A stretch of DNA of 64,000 bases, taken from contig CAZJGG010000007.1 in the NCBI GenBank assembly GCA_964545475.1, forward strand, positions 1 to 64,000, given 5' to 3'. The stretch is from CAZJGG01 sp964545475. GTDB lineage: Bacteria > Bacillota > Clostridia > Lachnospirales > JAISER01. Position numbers and translations under genes: made by a program. How positions within the stretch are numbered: position 1 is the first letter of the stretch; the number at the start of each line of letters is the position of its first letter. Of the stretch, positions 1 to 8,584 are shown in pieces. The notes beneath the pieces are model-generated. The model was not told where the DNA came from and searched no databases. It saw nothing but the letters and a program-made list of their open reading frames with translations.

Positions 1-53
1 CGAAAAATCGCTGTTTCAAATTCGGGCAACCCATTATTGAATACAGGTTCTTA
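1..53. repeat. MITE-like element, family B, right end (cut by window edge)
   Basis: This stretch matches the right end of the elements at 1358-1524 and 30008-30176, including the shared end ATTGAATACAGGTTCTTA. The rest lies outside the window. There is no coding capacity. Family B ends carry an inverted repeat of about 16-30 bp and a flanking TA. Confidence 0.75.
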
Positions 54-70
54 TTTTCTTGTGTGTTTCA

Positions 71-103
71 TATAGCTGTTTATGTTTTGTCAAATTGCTC
101 TAA
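71..103. repeat. Short dispersed repeat (GTTTATGTTTT motif), copy 1
   Basis: The sequence TAGCTGTTTATGTTTTGTC followed by AAATTGCTCTA matches other copies at 6264, 37667, 39316, 39788 and 56439. It directly abuts the 3' end of the minus-strand nucleotidyltransferase gene. The function is unknown; it may be the end of a further mobile-element family. Confidence 0.55.
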
Positions 104-898
104 TCACAAATACTTATCTATTAAATTATCCAAATTTGATATTAGCTTACGTATAATAGGCACTGTTTTATCATTGCCATTAGAGGCGAACAAACTATGT
201 AAATCCGTTTCAAAATCCACCGGCAACCATTCACACAATTCAGTCCCAAATTCAATTAAACGCTTTTCGCCCGGATGGAATTTTCTGTTTAACGCAAATA
301 AAATATCAAAATAACTTTTTGTAAAGGCAGCCAAGCGATGGTTTATACTAACAACATCATTGCGTTTGATTGCCTTTTCAATTTGGTTTAAATATGAAGG
401 TGTTATGCCATTCAAAAGCTCTTTGTTGGCAGATACAATGTTCTTCCTCAGCTGCTCAGGATAGGGCTTTGTAAATCGTTTAACCATATCACTGTAAAGC
501 CCTTTGGGGTCGTAAAGCACTTTTGAATTGAAAACAACATAACAAACACAAGTCGTATACCCGTCCCAGGCAATGTGTTTTTCCAAGGTGTTACTGAGAC
601 TTTGTCGGGTGACGTTTATGTTCTCGTAGGTAACTTCGATTGGGATGCCGTTATTTAGAATGCATTCGTCCCAATCCGCCCCCCAGCATGTTTTTCCAAG
701 CCCCATATAATTACAAGTTTGGCTTAAAGCACTTTTCCTTTTTTCTATGCTTAAAGCGTTATTTAGATATACATAAACATCATAATCTGAAGTTGAATCG
801 TACTTGCCGGAGGCTCTGGACCCACCAAGGATGATGGCATCAACTTCTTCAAATTTTTGAAAAAGGTCGATTGTTTTGTTGAAAATTTGTTCGTACAT
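104..898 (-). CDS. Nucleotidyltransferase-fold protein, DUF4037-like
   Basis: A 264-residue cytoplasmic protein. Residues 25-42 hold the nucleotidyltransferase signature GSRASGKYDSTSDYDVY, a G-S followed by D-x-D, which binds metal and nucleotide in the polymerase-beta superfamily. The remainder is a helical region resembling DUF4037 proteins, which are related to aminoglycoside and other small-molecule nucleotidyltransferases. Its substrate cannot be inferred. The ATG at 898 follows a purine-rich AGGTAGG site. A family A repeat element starts about 20 bp upstream, so its native promoter may have been displaced or supplied by the element. It has no operon partner on its strand. Confidence 0.75.
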   Translation of the reverse strand: MYEQIFNKTIDLFQKFEEVDAIILGGSRASGKYDSTSDYDVYVYLNNALSIEKRKSALSQTCNYMGLGKTCWGADWDECILNNGIPIEVTYENINVTRQSLSNTLEKHIAWDGYTTCVCYVVFNSKVLYDPKGLYSDMVKRFTKPYPEQLRKNIVSANKELLNGITPSYLNQIEKAIKRNDVVSINHRLAAFTKSYFDILFALNRKFHPGEKRLIEFGTELCEWLPVDFETDLHSLFASNGNDKTVPIIRKLISNLDNLIDKYL

Positions 899-916
899 GG
901 GTATACCTACCTTTCT

Positions 917-1084
917 AAGAGCCTGTTCAAAGTCTCGCTTTTAGTGGATTTTCGAGCAAATTTTTTTAATTGCAAGGAAGAGGCGAACGTTCATACTACG
1001 ATAAGTATGGGCGTTTGCCGCTGACGCAGCAATTAAGAAAATTTGCCGAAAAGACACTGAAATGGAGACTTTGAACAGGCTCTT
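917..1084. repeat. MITE-like element, family A, full copy
   Basis: A non-coding element of about 166 bp with long terminal inverted repeats (AAGAGCCTGTTCAAAGTCTC and its complement). It is flanked by TA at 916-917 and 1084-1085. Its interior also folds on itself, around GTTCATACT and AGTATGGGCG. A second copy at 36858-37022 is about 85-90 percent identical by eye, and a deleted copy is at 39145-39202. Confidence 0.85.
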
Positions 1085-1357
1085 AATACATGATTGAAAA
1101 TAGTCTTAATTCTGCTTAATTGAAAACAGTAATATTAAAGAAAAAATTTAAACAATTTAAACGGTGTTTACATCAATTTAGAATGTAAATTGCCAATTGG
1201 ACTAACAGGTAAAATACTTGATGACATTAAATTTCCCCAATAAAGATTATTCAACACGCCCTCACATAGGCAAAAACAGACTCCTTGATTTCGTTTTTAG
1301 CTGTCCATACGTCATAGTAATACCGATTAATGCCCTTTTTAGGAAAGTCATGGCTTT
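1085..1357. other. Gene-free stretch with repeat and gene debris
   Basis: No complete gene is visible. It contains the right third of a family C element at 1229-1261. On the minus strand about 35 codons are open (1252-1356), including NRYYYDVWTAKNEIKESVF, and the frame ends inside the family C end. I cannot assign the fragment to a family; it looks like the tail of a broken gene. The region 1085-1228 shows nothing recognisable. Confidence 0.45.
1229..1261. repeat. MITE-like element, family C, right-end fragment
   Basis: The sequence ending GATTATTCAACACGCCC matches the right end of the complete family C element at 34572-34679. The left two thirds are missing. Confidence 0.65.
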
Positions 1358-1524
1358 TAGAACCAGTGTTCAATAATGAGTTGTCCGAATATAAATAGCC
1401 ATTTTTCGCAATTCTCAGCGCGGCGGCTCGACATAATAATACAAATTATGTCGAGCCGCCGCAACAAAGAGGTGGGAATAATCGCTTTCAAAGTCGGGCA
1501 ACAGCTTACTGAACACAGGCTCTA
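1358..1524. repeat. MITE-like element, family B, full copy
   Basis: A non-coding element whose left end (AGAACCAGTGTTCAATAA) is the inverted copy of its right end (TTACTGAACACAGGCTCT). It has an inner palindrome around GGCGGCTCGACATAA. The right end at 1522-1524 supplies the TAG stop codon of the neighbouring minus-strand protease gene. Confidence 0.75.
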
Positions 1525-4500
1525 AGGTCTTGAAATCTCCTTCGCTTGTGAAGCAGGTATCTTGCCCTTTTTTGCAAATCTTACATAGACAGTCTGGTCG
1601 TTTTCCATTTTAACGTTGTCCATTATCTGTTTGGAAACTTTTGTCCATTTTGTCTTTTTATCCATTATCTGGCTTAAAACTGCTCCTTTTTTAAGGGTAG
1701 CAAATTGCAGTGTCTTATAATCCGCACCTTCAAGGCTAAATGTAAGCTTTTGCCCCGTTTTTGTGCCATCATCAAACGATACCGATACTTCCGGAGAGAC
1801 ACCGGAAACATAAGTAACAAAGGTCTTAGCCAATTCAGATTTCGGCAAGCGAGAAGAATTGGTTCTTATAAATACAATGTCTCCAACAGAAGCCTCAACA
1901 TTGTTTTTTGTTATAGGTTTCTTCAACAATGCCGGGTCTTGGTTAACGGGGCATTTTTCCCACTTATTGTCATCTAAATCTCCCACGCTCTTTGCAAGTT
2001 GGAACTCCTCGTCCATATAACTCTTGCCAAACGTAAGGTTTGTAAAGCCGATCTCACCTGTTGCTACAGACGTAACCCTAACAGACGGAGACTTAGGTTT
2101 TGAAATAATATTAAGCTTTACCTTTTTTGAATACTTCACTTCAGGCGTTTTGCTAACAGTTCTAAAGTATACGGTCATTTCTGCATCTGCTAAAATGCTT
2201 GAAGATATGCCTGTTTTGGGGAATTTCTTCCATGATACCTTTTTGTTGTTAGGTTCAAGCTTTGTTACGGCATAAGTGAAGTCTTTGGCGGCCACAAACA
2301 TCGGCTGTATCTTGATTGTCCCGGGTTTGTCACCTTTTATAATAGAGATTTCAGGATCTCCGTCGTCCTCTTCCTCTTCCTCGTTTTCATTTTCATTTTC
2401 AACAATTACCGTTTTTACACCACTTGTTGTGGTTGCGGTTTTTAAGCCGGCTGCATCGTTGTTTGTGTTGGTCGCCACAACATAATAATGTGTTGTTCCA
2501 ACTATTGAGGTCGGTGGGGTGAAGCTTTGTGCGGTTTGCCCGGAGATTTCCGTACCTCCTGTGTTTGTGTTTGCGGTATTAGAATACCACTGGTATGTTA
2601 CAAAACCGCCGTCCGTCACTGTTGCTAGGATCTGTAACGCTTCTGCTGTGTCGTTTTTGGTGTATGTGTCCGTGCCGCTTAAATCGGCGGTAAATGTTGG
2701 TGCTTGCGCATCTACAACACTAACATCATTAACAATTACCGTTTTTACACCACTTGTTGTGGTTGCGGTCTTTATGCCAACTGCATGGTTGTTTGTGTTG
2801 GTCGCCACAACATAATAATGTGTTGTTCCAACTATTAAGGTCGGTGGGGTGAAGCTTTGTGCGGTTTGCCCGAAGATTTCCGTGCCGCCTGTGTTTGTGT
2901 TTGCGGTATTAGAATACCACTGGTATGTTACAGTGCCGCCGTCCGTCACCGTTGCTAGGATCTGCAACGCCTCTGCTGTGTCGTTTTTGGTGTATGTGTC
3001 TGTTCCGCTTAAATTGGCTGTAAATGTTGGTGCTTGTGCATCTACAATACTTACATCATTAACAATTACCGTTTTTACACCATTTGTTGTGGTTGCGGTT
3101 TTTAAGCCAATTGCATGGTTGTTTGTGTTGGTCGCCACAACATAATAATATGTTGTTCCAACTGTTGAGGTCGGTGGGGTGAAGGCTTGTGCGGTTTGCC
3201 CGAAGATTTCCGTGCCGCCTGTATTTGTGTTTGCGGTATTAGAATACCACTGGTATGTTACAGTGCCGCCGTCAGTCGCCGTTGCCAAAACTTGCAACGC
3301 TTCTGCTGTGTCGTTTTTGGTGTATGCGTCTGTGCCGCTTAAATTGGCTGTAAATGTTGGTGCTTGTGCATCTACAATATTAACATCATTAACAATTACC
3401 GTTTTTAAACCACTTGTTGTAGTTGCGGTTTTTAAGCCGGTTGCTTCGTTGTTTGTGTTGGTCGCAGTAACGTAATAGTATGAAATCCCAATGGTTTCTG
3501 TGGGTGGGGTAAAGCTTGGTTGTGTCTGCCCTTGAATTTCTGTTGCACCGGTGTATGTGTTTGCGTTGTTATAATACCACTGATAAGACACTGTGCCGCC
3601 GTCAGATACATCTGCCCACACCTGCAATGGGGTTGCTGCTGTGCCCTGGGTGTAGGTGTCTATACCGTTTATATCAATGGTAAAGGTTGGTGTGACGGCG
3701 TCATTCAAATTAGGGTTGCCTGTAATCGTACACAGTGCATCAACTGGAGATTTCAAATTGGTAATAGTTATTGAGGGTGTTGCTTGGCCGCTTGTACCTG
3801 TACCTGTTCCTGTCCAGGCGTATGTATACCCGGCGGTTGACCCGGCGCCTGTGGCTGTAATAATAAGCTGCTTGTCGTCAACTACAACCGCACCGGAAGC
3901 AATGGGAGTACCGTCATACACCGCACTGATTGTGCTTTCTGAGGCTGTTCCGGCGTTATCAACGGCAAACTGAACAGTGTAAAAATCTATGTTAGTCGAA
4001 TTATTATTGCCGTTAATTATAATGGTTTTGCCGATGTCGACCCCATCCACAAGGATTTTCCATGTGCCGCTTTGTACATTTGCGGAAAACACACCTGTCG
4101 CTCCAACTTGACTGGCGATTTTAGGCACTCCAGAATTCATTTGCAACCCTACGCTCTTGCCGGAATTTGCCCAAAGAGAGGCATCCTTGTAAAGATTAAT
4201 AGTCGCTGCATAGACCGTTGCAACGCCAGCTTCAACCTCCATTGAGCTGCCGCTTGCGCTGTTTACTTGTATTTGAATTCCGCTTAGTACGTCTTGTGGG
4301 TGACAATTAGGGTCAGATGTATATGGGCTTGGTGAACCACCGTCTGACGCCGTATGCCCGGATCTATGGAATTTACTGTTTGGGGCGGTTGTTGCATTAA
4401 ACTTAGAAACGGCTGAGGAATAAAAATGATTGCGGGAATTTAAGCTCCAGAAACCGTTTGAGGTATTTAATACATTTCCGTTGTCTGATTCCTCTAAAGC

Positions 4501-6051
4501 AACTGCTTTATGGTTTTTGTTACTGTTAATTCTACCGCCGGCTGAATTAACAGCATCATCAATATGATAAATTAAAACACCGCCGTTGTTGTTAGAGCGC
4601 CCCAAACCAAACCTGTACAGCCCTTCATCATACCCCACTAATTGCCTGTTTTCCGCAAGAAAGTATTGTGTCGGTTTCGAGGGGTCATAAACCTTTAATA
4701 TATTATAGCTGCTATCGGCGCTGTTAAGATTGAGATTTAAATAACCTGTTGACGAAACAGTCTCCGGCGTATTAAAGCCCAATTGTATCCTTGACCATGG
4801 ATCAAAGCGTGTTGGCGTTTCTCCGCCGTATTCACCGTTGGCCGCTCCCCAGCTGCCATAAGCCATAACGCTGTAAGGCCCAAGGCCGCCTGCATCGTTA
4901 CCGTAATCATAAAAATCCGGCAGACCCAAATCATGGCCTATCTCGTGAACCGCTACACCCAAGCCCATTGGTTTAGCGCTTGAATTCAGTGCTGCACCCT
5001 CATATATTTCCCCGTGTGATGCAAAGCTTTGCAATGCTGGGCTATTGGGGTTAGTCAGGTTGACACTAACATAGGTGGGATTATTTTGCGTCCCAAAATA
5101 ATAATAATAGGCATGTGCCCACATTTTCTGCGGTTTGCTGCTGTTAGCGCTATTGCTTGCCTCCCACCCTGCAGCAACAACAGAAACATGAAAATCTTCA
5201 CGTAATATGTAGCCTGAGTTTACTCTTGCGTATTTTGAAAAATCTATGTATTTACCAATAGCGGCAAACGCTGCTCTAATATCACCATCTATGGATGTAT
5301 AGTCACCCGAATATCCGGGGTGTGTTTTGTTAAGCTTTACCCTTGCCACACCATCCTTTAACTCAGCCTCAACAACACCAGAAATACCCGTAAGGGTTCG
5401 GTTAGACACATTAAACGATATGGGCGCAAATTGAAAATTCTTTTCCCCCGAGGCATCCTTGTAATAATCGTTTACGGTTTTACCCGTTGTGCCAAAATGG
5501 CGGTTGCGCCAAAAATCCATTCCCATAACAAGCGGGGCATCGGTGTACTCTATCAGGATAACCAACATATCCTGCGTATATTTATTAGTAGGTATAACCT
5601 TGTAAGTGGCTTCATTAAGCTGTGGGGGGCTAATCACATCCGTATTCAATTGGAAAAATAGCTGGTTTGCTGTTTCTTCAACGGATTTGTCACGAATGTC
5701 ATTTAGTGCATCACTCTTGATTTTCGGCCTTGCAGGACCAAACATACTAATGCTGCTACCCACAATATCCTCACCGGCCGTTATGCGGTTGTTTGATAGA
5801 TATGCATAACACCAGTTTTCGGATTCTTCATTGTAAGCAATAACGTAACCGGTGTCAGCCTCTTCTGTCCAGTTAAAAAACTCATCACCAAAGCCTTGGA
5901 TTGTAATAATTGTCCCGTCTGCCTGTTCTACTTCCGAAGGAAAGGGATTGGCAGGGATTGCGTATGCAGTAATTGTCGTCATTAACAGAAAAACAGGCAA
6001 CAGGATTAAAAGCATTGCGTGCATAACATAACGTTTGGGTGCTTGTAACAT
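1522..6051 (-). CDS. Secreted M6-type metalloprotease with Ig-like and C-terminal modules
   Basis: About 1509 residues from the preferred ATG at 6051, which has GGAG nine bases upstream; an in-frame start at 6138 lacks a usable site. A signal peptide (hydrophobic run ending TAYA) is followed by an M6/immune-inhibitor-A-like catalytic domain. This contains the zinc-metalloprotease motif HEIGHDLGLPDFYD (near residue 370), HExxH with a distal acidic ligand. Further on are an Ig-like region with YQWY cores, four of them in a near-perfect tandem of 110 residues, an acidic linker rich in N and E, and C-terminal modules ending with KTKWTKV and QTVYVR. The same terminal module ends the LRR protein at 59828. 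It is probably an extracellular protein-degrading enzyme feeding amino-acid fermentation. The stop codon comes from a repeat element, so the native C-terminus may be altered. Confidence 0.85.
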   Translation of the reverse strand: MLQAPKRYVMHAMLLILLPVFLLMTTITAYAIPANPFPSEVEQADGTIITIQGFGDEFFNWTEEADTGYVIAYNEESENWCYAYLSNNRITAGEDIVGSSISMFGPARPKIKSDALNDIRDKSVEETANQLFFQLNTDVISPPQLNEATYKVIPTNKYTQDMLVILIEYTDAPLVMGMDFWRNRHFGTTGKTVNDYYKDASGEKNFQFAPISFNVSNRTLTGISGVVEAELKDGVARVKLNKTHPGYSGDYTSIDGDIRAAFAAIGKYIDFSKYARVNSGYILREDFHVSVVAAGWEASNSANSSKPQKMWAHAYYYYFGTQNNPTYVSVNLTNPNSPALQSFASHGEIYEGAALNSSAKPMGLGVAVHEIGHDLGLPDFYDYGNDAGGLGPYSVMAYGSWGAANGEYGGETPTRFDPWSRIQLGFNTPETVSSTGYLNLNLNSADSSYNILKVYDPSKPTQYFLAENRQLVGYDEGLYRFGLGRSNNNGGVLIYHIDDAVNSAGGRINSNKNHKAVALEESDNGNVLNTSNGFWSLNSRNHFYSSAVSKFNATTAPNSKFHRSGHTASDGGSPSPYTSDPNCHPQDVLSGIQIQVNSASGSSMEVEAGVATVYAATINLYKDASLWANSGKSVGLQMNSGVPKIASQVGATGVFSANVQSGTWKILVDGVDIGKTIIINGNNNSTNIDFYTVQFAVDNAGTASESTISAVYDGTPIASGAVVVDDKQLIITATGAGSTAGYTYAWTGTGTGTSGQATPSITITNLKSPVDALCTITGNPNLNDAVTPTFTIDINGIDTYTQGTAATPLQVWADVSDGGTVSYQWYYNNANTYTGATEIQGQTQPSFTPPTETIGISYYYVTATNTNNEATGLKTATTTSGLKTVIVNDVNIVDAQAPTFTANLSGTDAYTKNDTAEALQVLATATDGGTVTYQWYSNTANTNTGGTEIFGQTAQAFTPPTSTVGTTYYYVVATNTNNHAIGLKTATTTNGVKTVIVNDVSIVDAQAPTFTANLSGTDTYTKNDTAEALQILATVTDGGTVTYQWYSNTANTNTGGTEIFGQTAQSFTPPTLIVGTTHYYVVATNTNNHAVGIKTATTTSGVKTVIVNDVSVVDAQAPTFTADLSGTDTYTKNDTAEALQILATVTDGGFVTYQWYSNTANTNTGGTEISGQTAQSFTPPTSIVGTTHYYVVATNTNNDAAGLKTATTTSGVKTVIVENENENEEEEEDDGDPEISIIKGDKPGTIKIQPMFVAAKDFTYAVTKLEPNNKKVSWKKFPKTGISSSILADAEMTVYFRTVSKTPEVKYSKKVKLNIISKPKSPSVRVTSVATGEIGFTNLTFGKSYMDEEFQLAKSVGDLDDNKWEKCPVNQDPALLKKPITKNNVEASVGDIVFIRTNSSRLPKSELAKTFVTYVSGVSPEVSVSFDDGTKTGQKLTFSLEGADYKTLQFATLKKGAVLSQIMDKKTKWTKVSKQIMDNVKMENDQTVYVRFAKKGKIPASQAKEISRP
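2401..3600 (-). repeat. Tandem 330-bp coding repeat
   Basis: The stretch AACAATTACCGTTTTTA recurs at 2401, 2731, 3061 and 3391, giving an exact period of 330 bp, or 110 codons. The first three units differ at only a few positions and the fourth is more diverged. They encode successive Ig-like modules of the protease. Such near-identity implies recent duplication or ongoing recombination. Confidence 0.9.
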
Positions 6052-6263
6052 GTTTGTCATCTCCTCATGAATATTGGTAGTAATAACTATGCCATTCTTA
6101 TGCATAGCATACCATAAGTGTTCTAAAACTGCAACCAATTATTACAGCACTATAACGAAAAATCATGAAAATATATCCAGTTAAAAGTAAAAGTTTATAT
6201 TTTTAGTATAGAAAGTAAAATTTTTATATTGATATTTAAGTTAAGTACCGCTGTTCCTAAGAA

Positions 6264-6296
6264 CATATCTGTTTATGTTTTTGCAAATAGCTATAT
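6264..6296. repeat. Short dispersed repeat (GTTTATGTTTT motif), copy 2
   Basis: Contains CTGTTTATGTTTTTGCAAAT followed by AGCTATA. It lies between the divergently placed protease upstream region and the TlpA-like gene terminator. Confidence 0.55.
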
Positions 6297-6328
6297 TGCC
6301 ATAATCACAAGCGTATTAAACCCAAACT

Positions 6329-6360
6329 AAAAGGACTGAGCCCTGTAAATTACAGAGTCC
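6329..6360 (-). terminator. Rho-independent terminator of the tlpA-like operon
   Basis: Read on the minus strand, GGACTCTGTA and the following complement form a stem closed by CTCAGTCC and followed by TTTT. It lies 26 bp past the stop codon of the TlpA-like gene. Confidence 0.65.
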
Positions 6361-6385
6361 AATCCTTGTTAGTTGCTTTTTTATT

Positions 6386-6958
6386 TTATTCTACTTCCAA
6401 ATTATTTTCAATAGCCTTTATTAATTCATATTTAGACATAACTCCCGATCTGGTTTCGGTCATTTCTCCGTTTTTATTAAACACCACGGTGGTTGGAATG
6501 CCTCTAACGTTATAAGCTCTTGATGCATACCCCGTTGTATCAAATAAAACATTTTCAAAATCAAGCTCAGCTTCGTCCAAATATGCCATGGCTGTTTCAG
6601 TTGTTTCGCTGTCGCCGTCTGCTAGGTTTACCATAAGAAATACAACGCTTTGGTCTAAAAATTTTTGCTCAACCTCTAAAAAATCAGGAAGCTCTATTGT
6701 ACACGGCTCGCACCAGCTTGCCCAAAAATTTACAACAACGCAGGAATAACCGATATAATCTGAAAGCTTAACCTCGTCGCCGTTTAAATTTAAAACGGTG
6801 AAATCTTTATATGGAAGCTCTTTAGTTTCTGTTGGGCTAATTTGTGCCTGTTCAGTTGGGGCAGGGTTTGTATCCTGCACGTCATCATTGGCTTTTTCAG
6901 AACAGCCGCTTAACAGCAATAAAACCGAAATAGACAAAAGCGTAATGAATGTTTTCAT
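6386..6958 (-). CDS. TlpA/ResA-like thioredoxin-fold lipoprotein
   Basis: About 190 residues from the ATG at 6958, which has a perfect GGAGG five bases upstream; a TTG four codons earlier is less likely. The lipobox LLLSGC predicts a membrane-anchored lipoprotein. A Thr/Pro-rich spacer leads into a thioredoxin fold with the redox motif WASWCEPC and the cis-proline region RGIPTTVV. TlpA/ResA proteins transfer electrons to extracytoplasmic disulphides. The partner here is not visible because no CcdA homologue lies nearby. It is the last gene of a three-gene minus-strand operon. Confidence 0.88.
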   Translation of the reverse strand: MKTFITLLSISVLLLLSGCSEKANDDVQDTNPAPTEQAQISPTETKELPYKDFTVLNLNGDEVKLSDYIGYSCVVVNFWASWCEPCTIELPDFLEVEQKFLDQSVVFLMVNLADGDSETTETAMAYLDEAELDFENVLFDTTGYASRAYNVRGIPTTVVFNKNGEMTETRSGVMSKYELIKAIENNLEVE

Positions 6959-6971
6959 TTTTACCTCCAAA

Positions 6972-7238
6972 TTATATTTTACGGTAAATTATATAGGAAA
7001 GTGCCATGCCTAAAACACCTGCAACCGTAAACTTTATTACTAGGGAAAGCTGAAATAAAATTATTCCCAAATCAACTTTAAACGGTTGCTCCATTCCAAA
7101 ACTTTTTCCGTAAGAAAGCCAGCTTAAATAAGGTATTTTTGCGGTAGCCTCGCCTATAAACCCGCCTATAACAATGCCGCATAAAAGAAATAGAATTAAA
7201 ATCAACGGGCTTTTTTCTCCGCTTTTTCCACCATACAT
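6972..7238 (-). CDS. DUF4321-type small membrane protein
   Basis: An 88-residue protein with two hydrophobic segments (residues about 10-32 and 58-84) separated by a short loop containing PYLSWLSYGKSFG. This length and pattern fit the DUF4321 family of Clostridia, whose role is unknown. The ATG at 7238 is preceded by GGAGG. It lies 13 bp upstream of the TlpA-like start and 25 bp downstream of the lipoprotein gene, so the three are probably co-transcribed. Confidence 0.75.
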   Translation of the reverse strand: MYGGKSGEKSPLILILFLLCGIVIGGFIGEATAKIPYLSWLSYGKSFGMEQPFKVDLGIILFQLSLVIKFTVAGVLGMALSYIIYRKI

Positions 7239-7263
7239 AAGGCTGACCTCCTTTTTACTTATT

Positions 7264-8022
7264 TTATTGACTCAAAAAATTATAAAAATCAATTCGCCAT
7301 ACGCCGTTTTCGTCTTTAATCAAACTGATTTTGGCAACTTCAGGGTCTGGAGATTGAGTAGTAAATTCTATATAGCAATTTTCGCCGTTAACATCAACCA
7401 CTTTGCCGGCGTCTAAAGCGCCAAATAGTAAATCGGCAAAATACTGTCTTTGTTCGGTAGAAATAGTAGCGCTTTCAACAGATTCCATATAATCCTCATA
7501 AGATGCATCCATATTGGAGGTTGAATACATTTTATATTCAAGTTCTGTTTCATTGTTTATTCCTAAATTAATAAAAGCTTTTGCAATATTTATAGGATTT
7601 GCGTTTTTAAATACGTTTACATCCTTTTTGCCTACATAACTATCATAAAGAGCTTGCTCTTCTTGTGTAAGCTTAAATGGTTTAACTTCAGCAGGCTCGG
7701 TTGGTTCTGGCGTTGGTGTGGGTTCAGTTTTATCAGCGTTTTGTGTTTCAGTTGGTGAAGGGGTTTCAACAGGCGTTTCTGGAGGTGTGGTAGCGTCTGT
7801 TCCCGGGTTATCAAATTCTTTCGGTTTTTCGAGAGTAATTGTAGTGCCGTCCATATCCATTTCATCAACAGTTCTAAATTCGGATTGCTCTGTTGGTAAA
7901 GTATCCGGCAACGGTGCCTCGGAAGGGGCAGGGGGTTGGCTAGCTCCACATGCGCTTAATGTAAGCGAAAGACAAATTGTGCCTAAAACAGCATATTTTT
8001 TAATGATTTTCGTTTTTAACAT
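7264..8022 (-). CDS. Lipoprotein of unknown function with Pro/Thr-rich spacer
   Basis: 252 residues. The N-terminal signal has a lipobox (TLSACG). Residues about 28-115 are a low-complexity Pro/Thr/Glu spacer, typical of a flexible cell-wall-spanning linker. The C-terminal 130 residues form a compact domain that could belong to the NTF2/DUF4878 lipoprotein type, but I see no diagnostic motif. The ATG at 8022 follows AAGGAG. It is the first gene of the operon with the DUF4321 and TlpA-like genes. No enzymatic function can be claimed. Confidence 0.65.
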   Translation of the reverse strand: MLKTKIIKKYAVLGTICLSLTLSACGASQPPAPSEAPLPDTLPTEQSEFRTVDEMDMDGTTITLEKPKEFDNPGTDATTPPETPVETPSPTETQNADKTEPTPTPEPTEPAEVKPFKLTQEEQALYDSYVGKKDVNVFKNANPINIAKAFINLGINNETELEYKMYSTSNMDASYEDYMESVESATISTEQRQYFADLLFGALDAGKVVDVNGENCYIEFTTQSPDPEVAKISLIKDENGVWRIDFYNFLSQ

Positions 8023-8151
8023 TTTTTAAAACTCCTTTTAAACAATTAGTAATGACAACAATATGTTTTATTTTCAAACTGTTGTACTTTTTATTATAAC
8101 ACTAACTTTTGATTTAGCATATACTAAAATAAAAGTTTTGGGGGTTTTTTT

Positions 8152-8367
8152 ATGCTCAACTTATTTTTGTTAATTTCAATTGCGCTGTCGTTGACGTTTA
8201 TGTTAAAGTATTCTGGGATTGTAAAATTTAAGTTGTTTCCATTATTGGCAGTTGTTATTGCTGTTATTCTTGCAGTTAGCTTTGCTGGGCTTAATTGTTT
8301 TGCCATTATATTTTCTGGTATTTTTAGTGGGGTTTTTGATTATATTATTGAGTGTAGACTCAATTAA
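8152..8367 (+). CDS. Possible small membrane protein
   Basis: A 71-residue reading frame, strongly hydrophobic with two or three predicted membrane segments and few charges. The ATG at 8152 follows a GGGGG tract about seven bases upstream. It stands alone between the leftward lipoprotein operon and the arginine operon, and a small hairpin follows its stop. I recognise no family. AT-rich DNA readily encodes hydrophobic strings, so the call is tentative. Confidence 0.4.
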   Translation: MLNLFLLISIALSLTFMLKYSGIVKFKLFPLLAVVIAVILAVSFAGLNCFAIIFSGIFSGVFDYIIECRLN

Positions 8368-8375
8368 TGTAATCC

Positions 8376-8395
8376 GGCTTGTTTTTGGACAAGCC
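8376..8395 (+). terminator. Hairpin after the small membrane ORF
   Basis: GGCTTGT and ACAAGCC form a 7-bp stem with a 6-base loop, 8 bp past the stop at 8367. There is no strong T-run after it, so its strength as a terminator is uncertain. Confidence 0.4.
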
Positions 8396-8403
8396 TAAAG
8401 ATT

Positions 8404-8427
8404 AATTATGCACTGAAATGCATAATT
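8404..8427. promoter_or_regulatory. Palindrome upstream of arcA (possible regulator site)
   Basis: AATTATGCA and TGCATAATT are perfect 9-bp arms with a 6-base centre, about 55 bp upstream of the arcA promoter elements. The outline resembles an arginine-repressor-type operator, but the consensus match is weak and the site could also be a hairpin. Confidence 0.35.
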
Positions 8428-8480
8428 ATAAATAATTAACAAAAATTAGAGGCTAAAGTATATTTTTTATATAAAAACTA

Positions 8481-8509
8481 TTGCAAAAAATCAAATAGTA
8501 TAGTATTAT
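8481..8509 (+). promoter_or_regulatory. Sigma-A-like promoter of the arc/ora operon
   Basis: TTGCAA at 8481-8486 and TATTAT at 8504-8509, with a 17-bp spacer. They lie 76 bp upstream of the arcA start. No other comparable promoter is seen before the first gene of the operon. Confidence 0.5.
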
Positions 8510-8584
8510 AAAAGAAATATAAGTTATAATTATTTAGTATTTGAATTAAATTATATAAAAAATATACAAAAAGGAGGAGAGAAG

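Noticed and set aside
917..1524. CRISPR-like array from the repeated short inverted sequences
   Set aside because: There is no regular repeat-spacer unit and no cas genes. The repeats are single dispersed elements with inverted ends.
2519..3475. Three long open frames on the plus strand within the protease repeats
   Set aside because: They are antisense shadows of the 330-bp coding repeat, recurring with the same period, and have no ribosome-binding sites.
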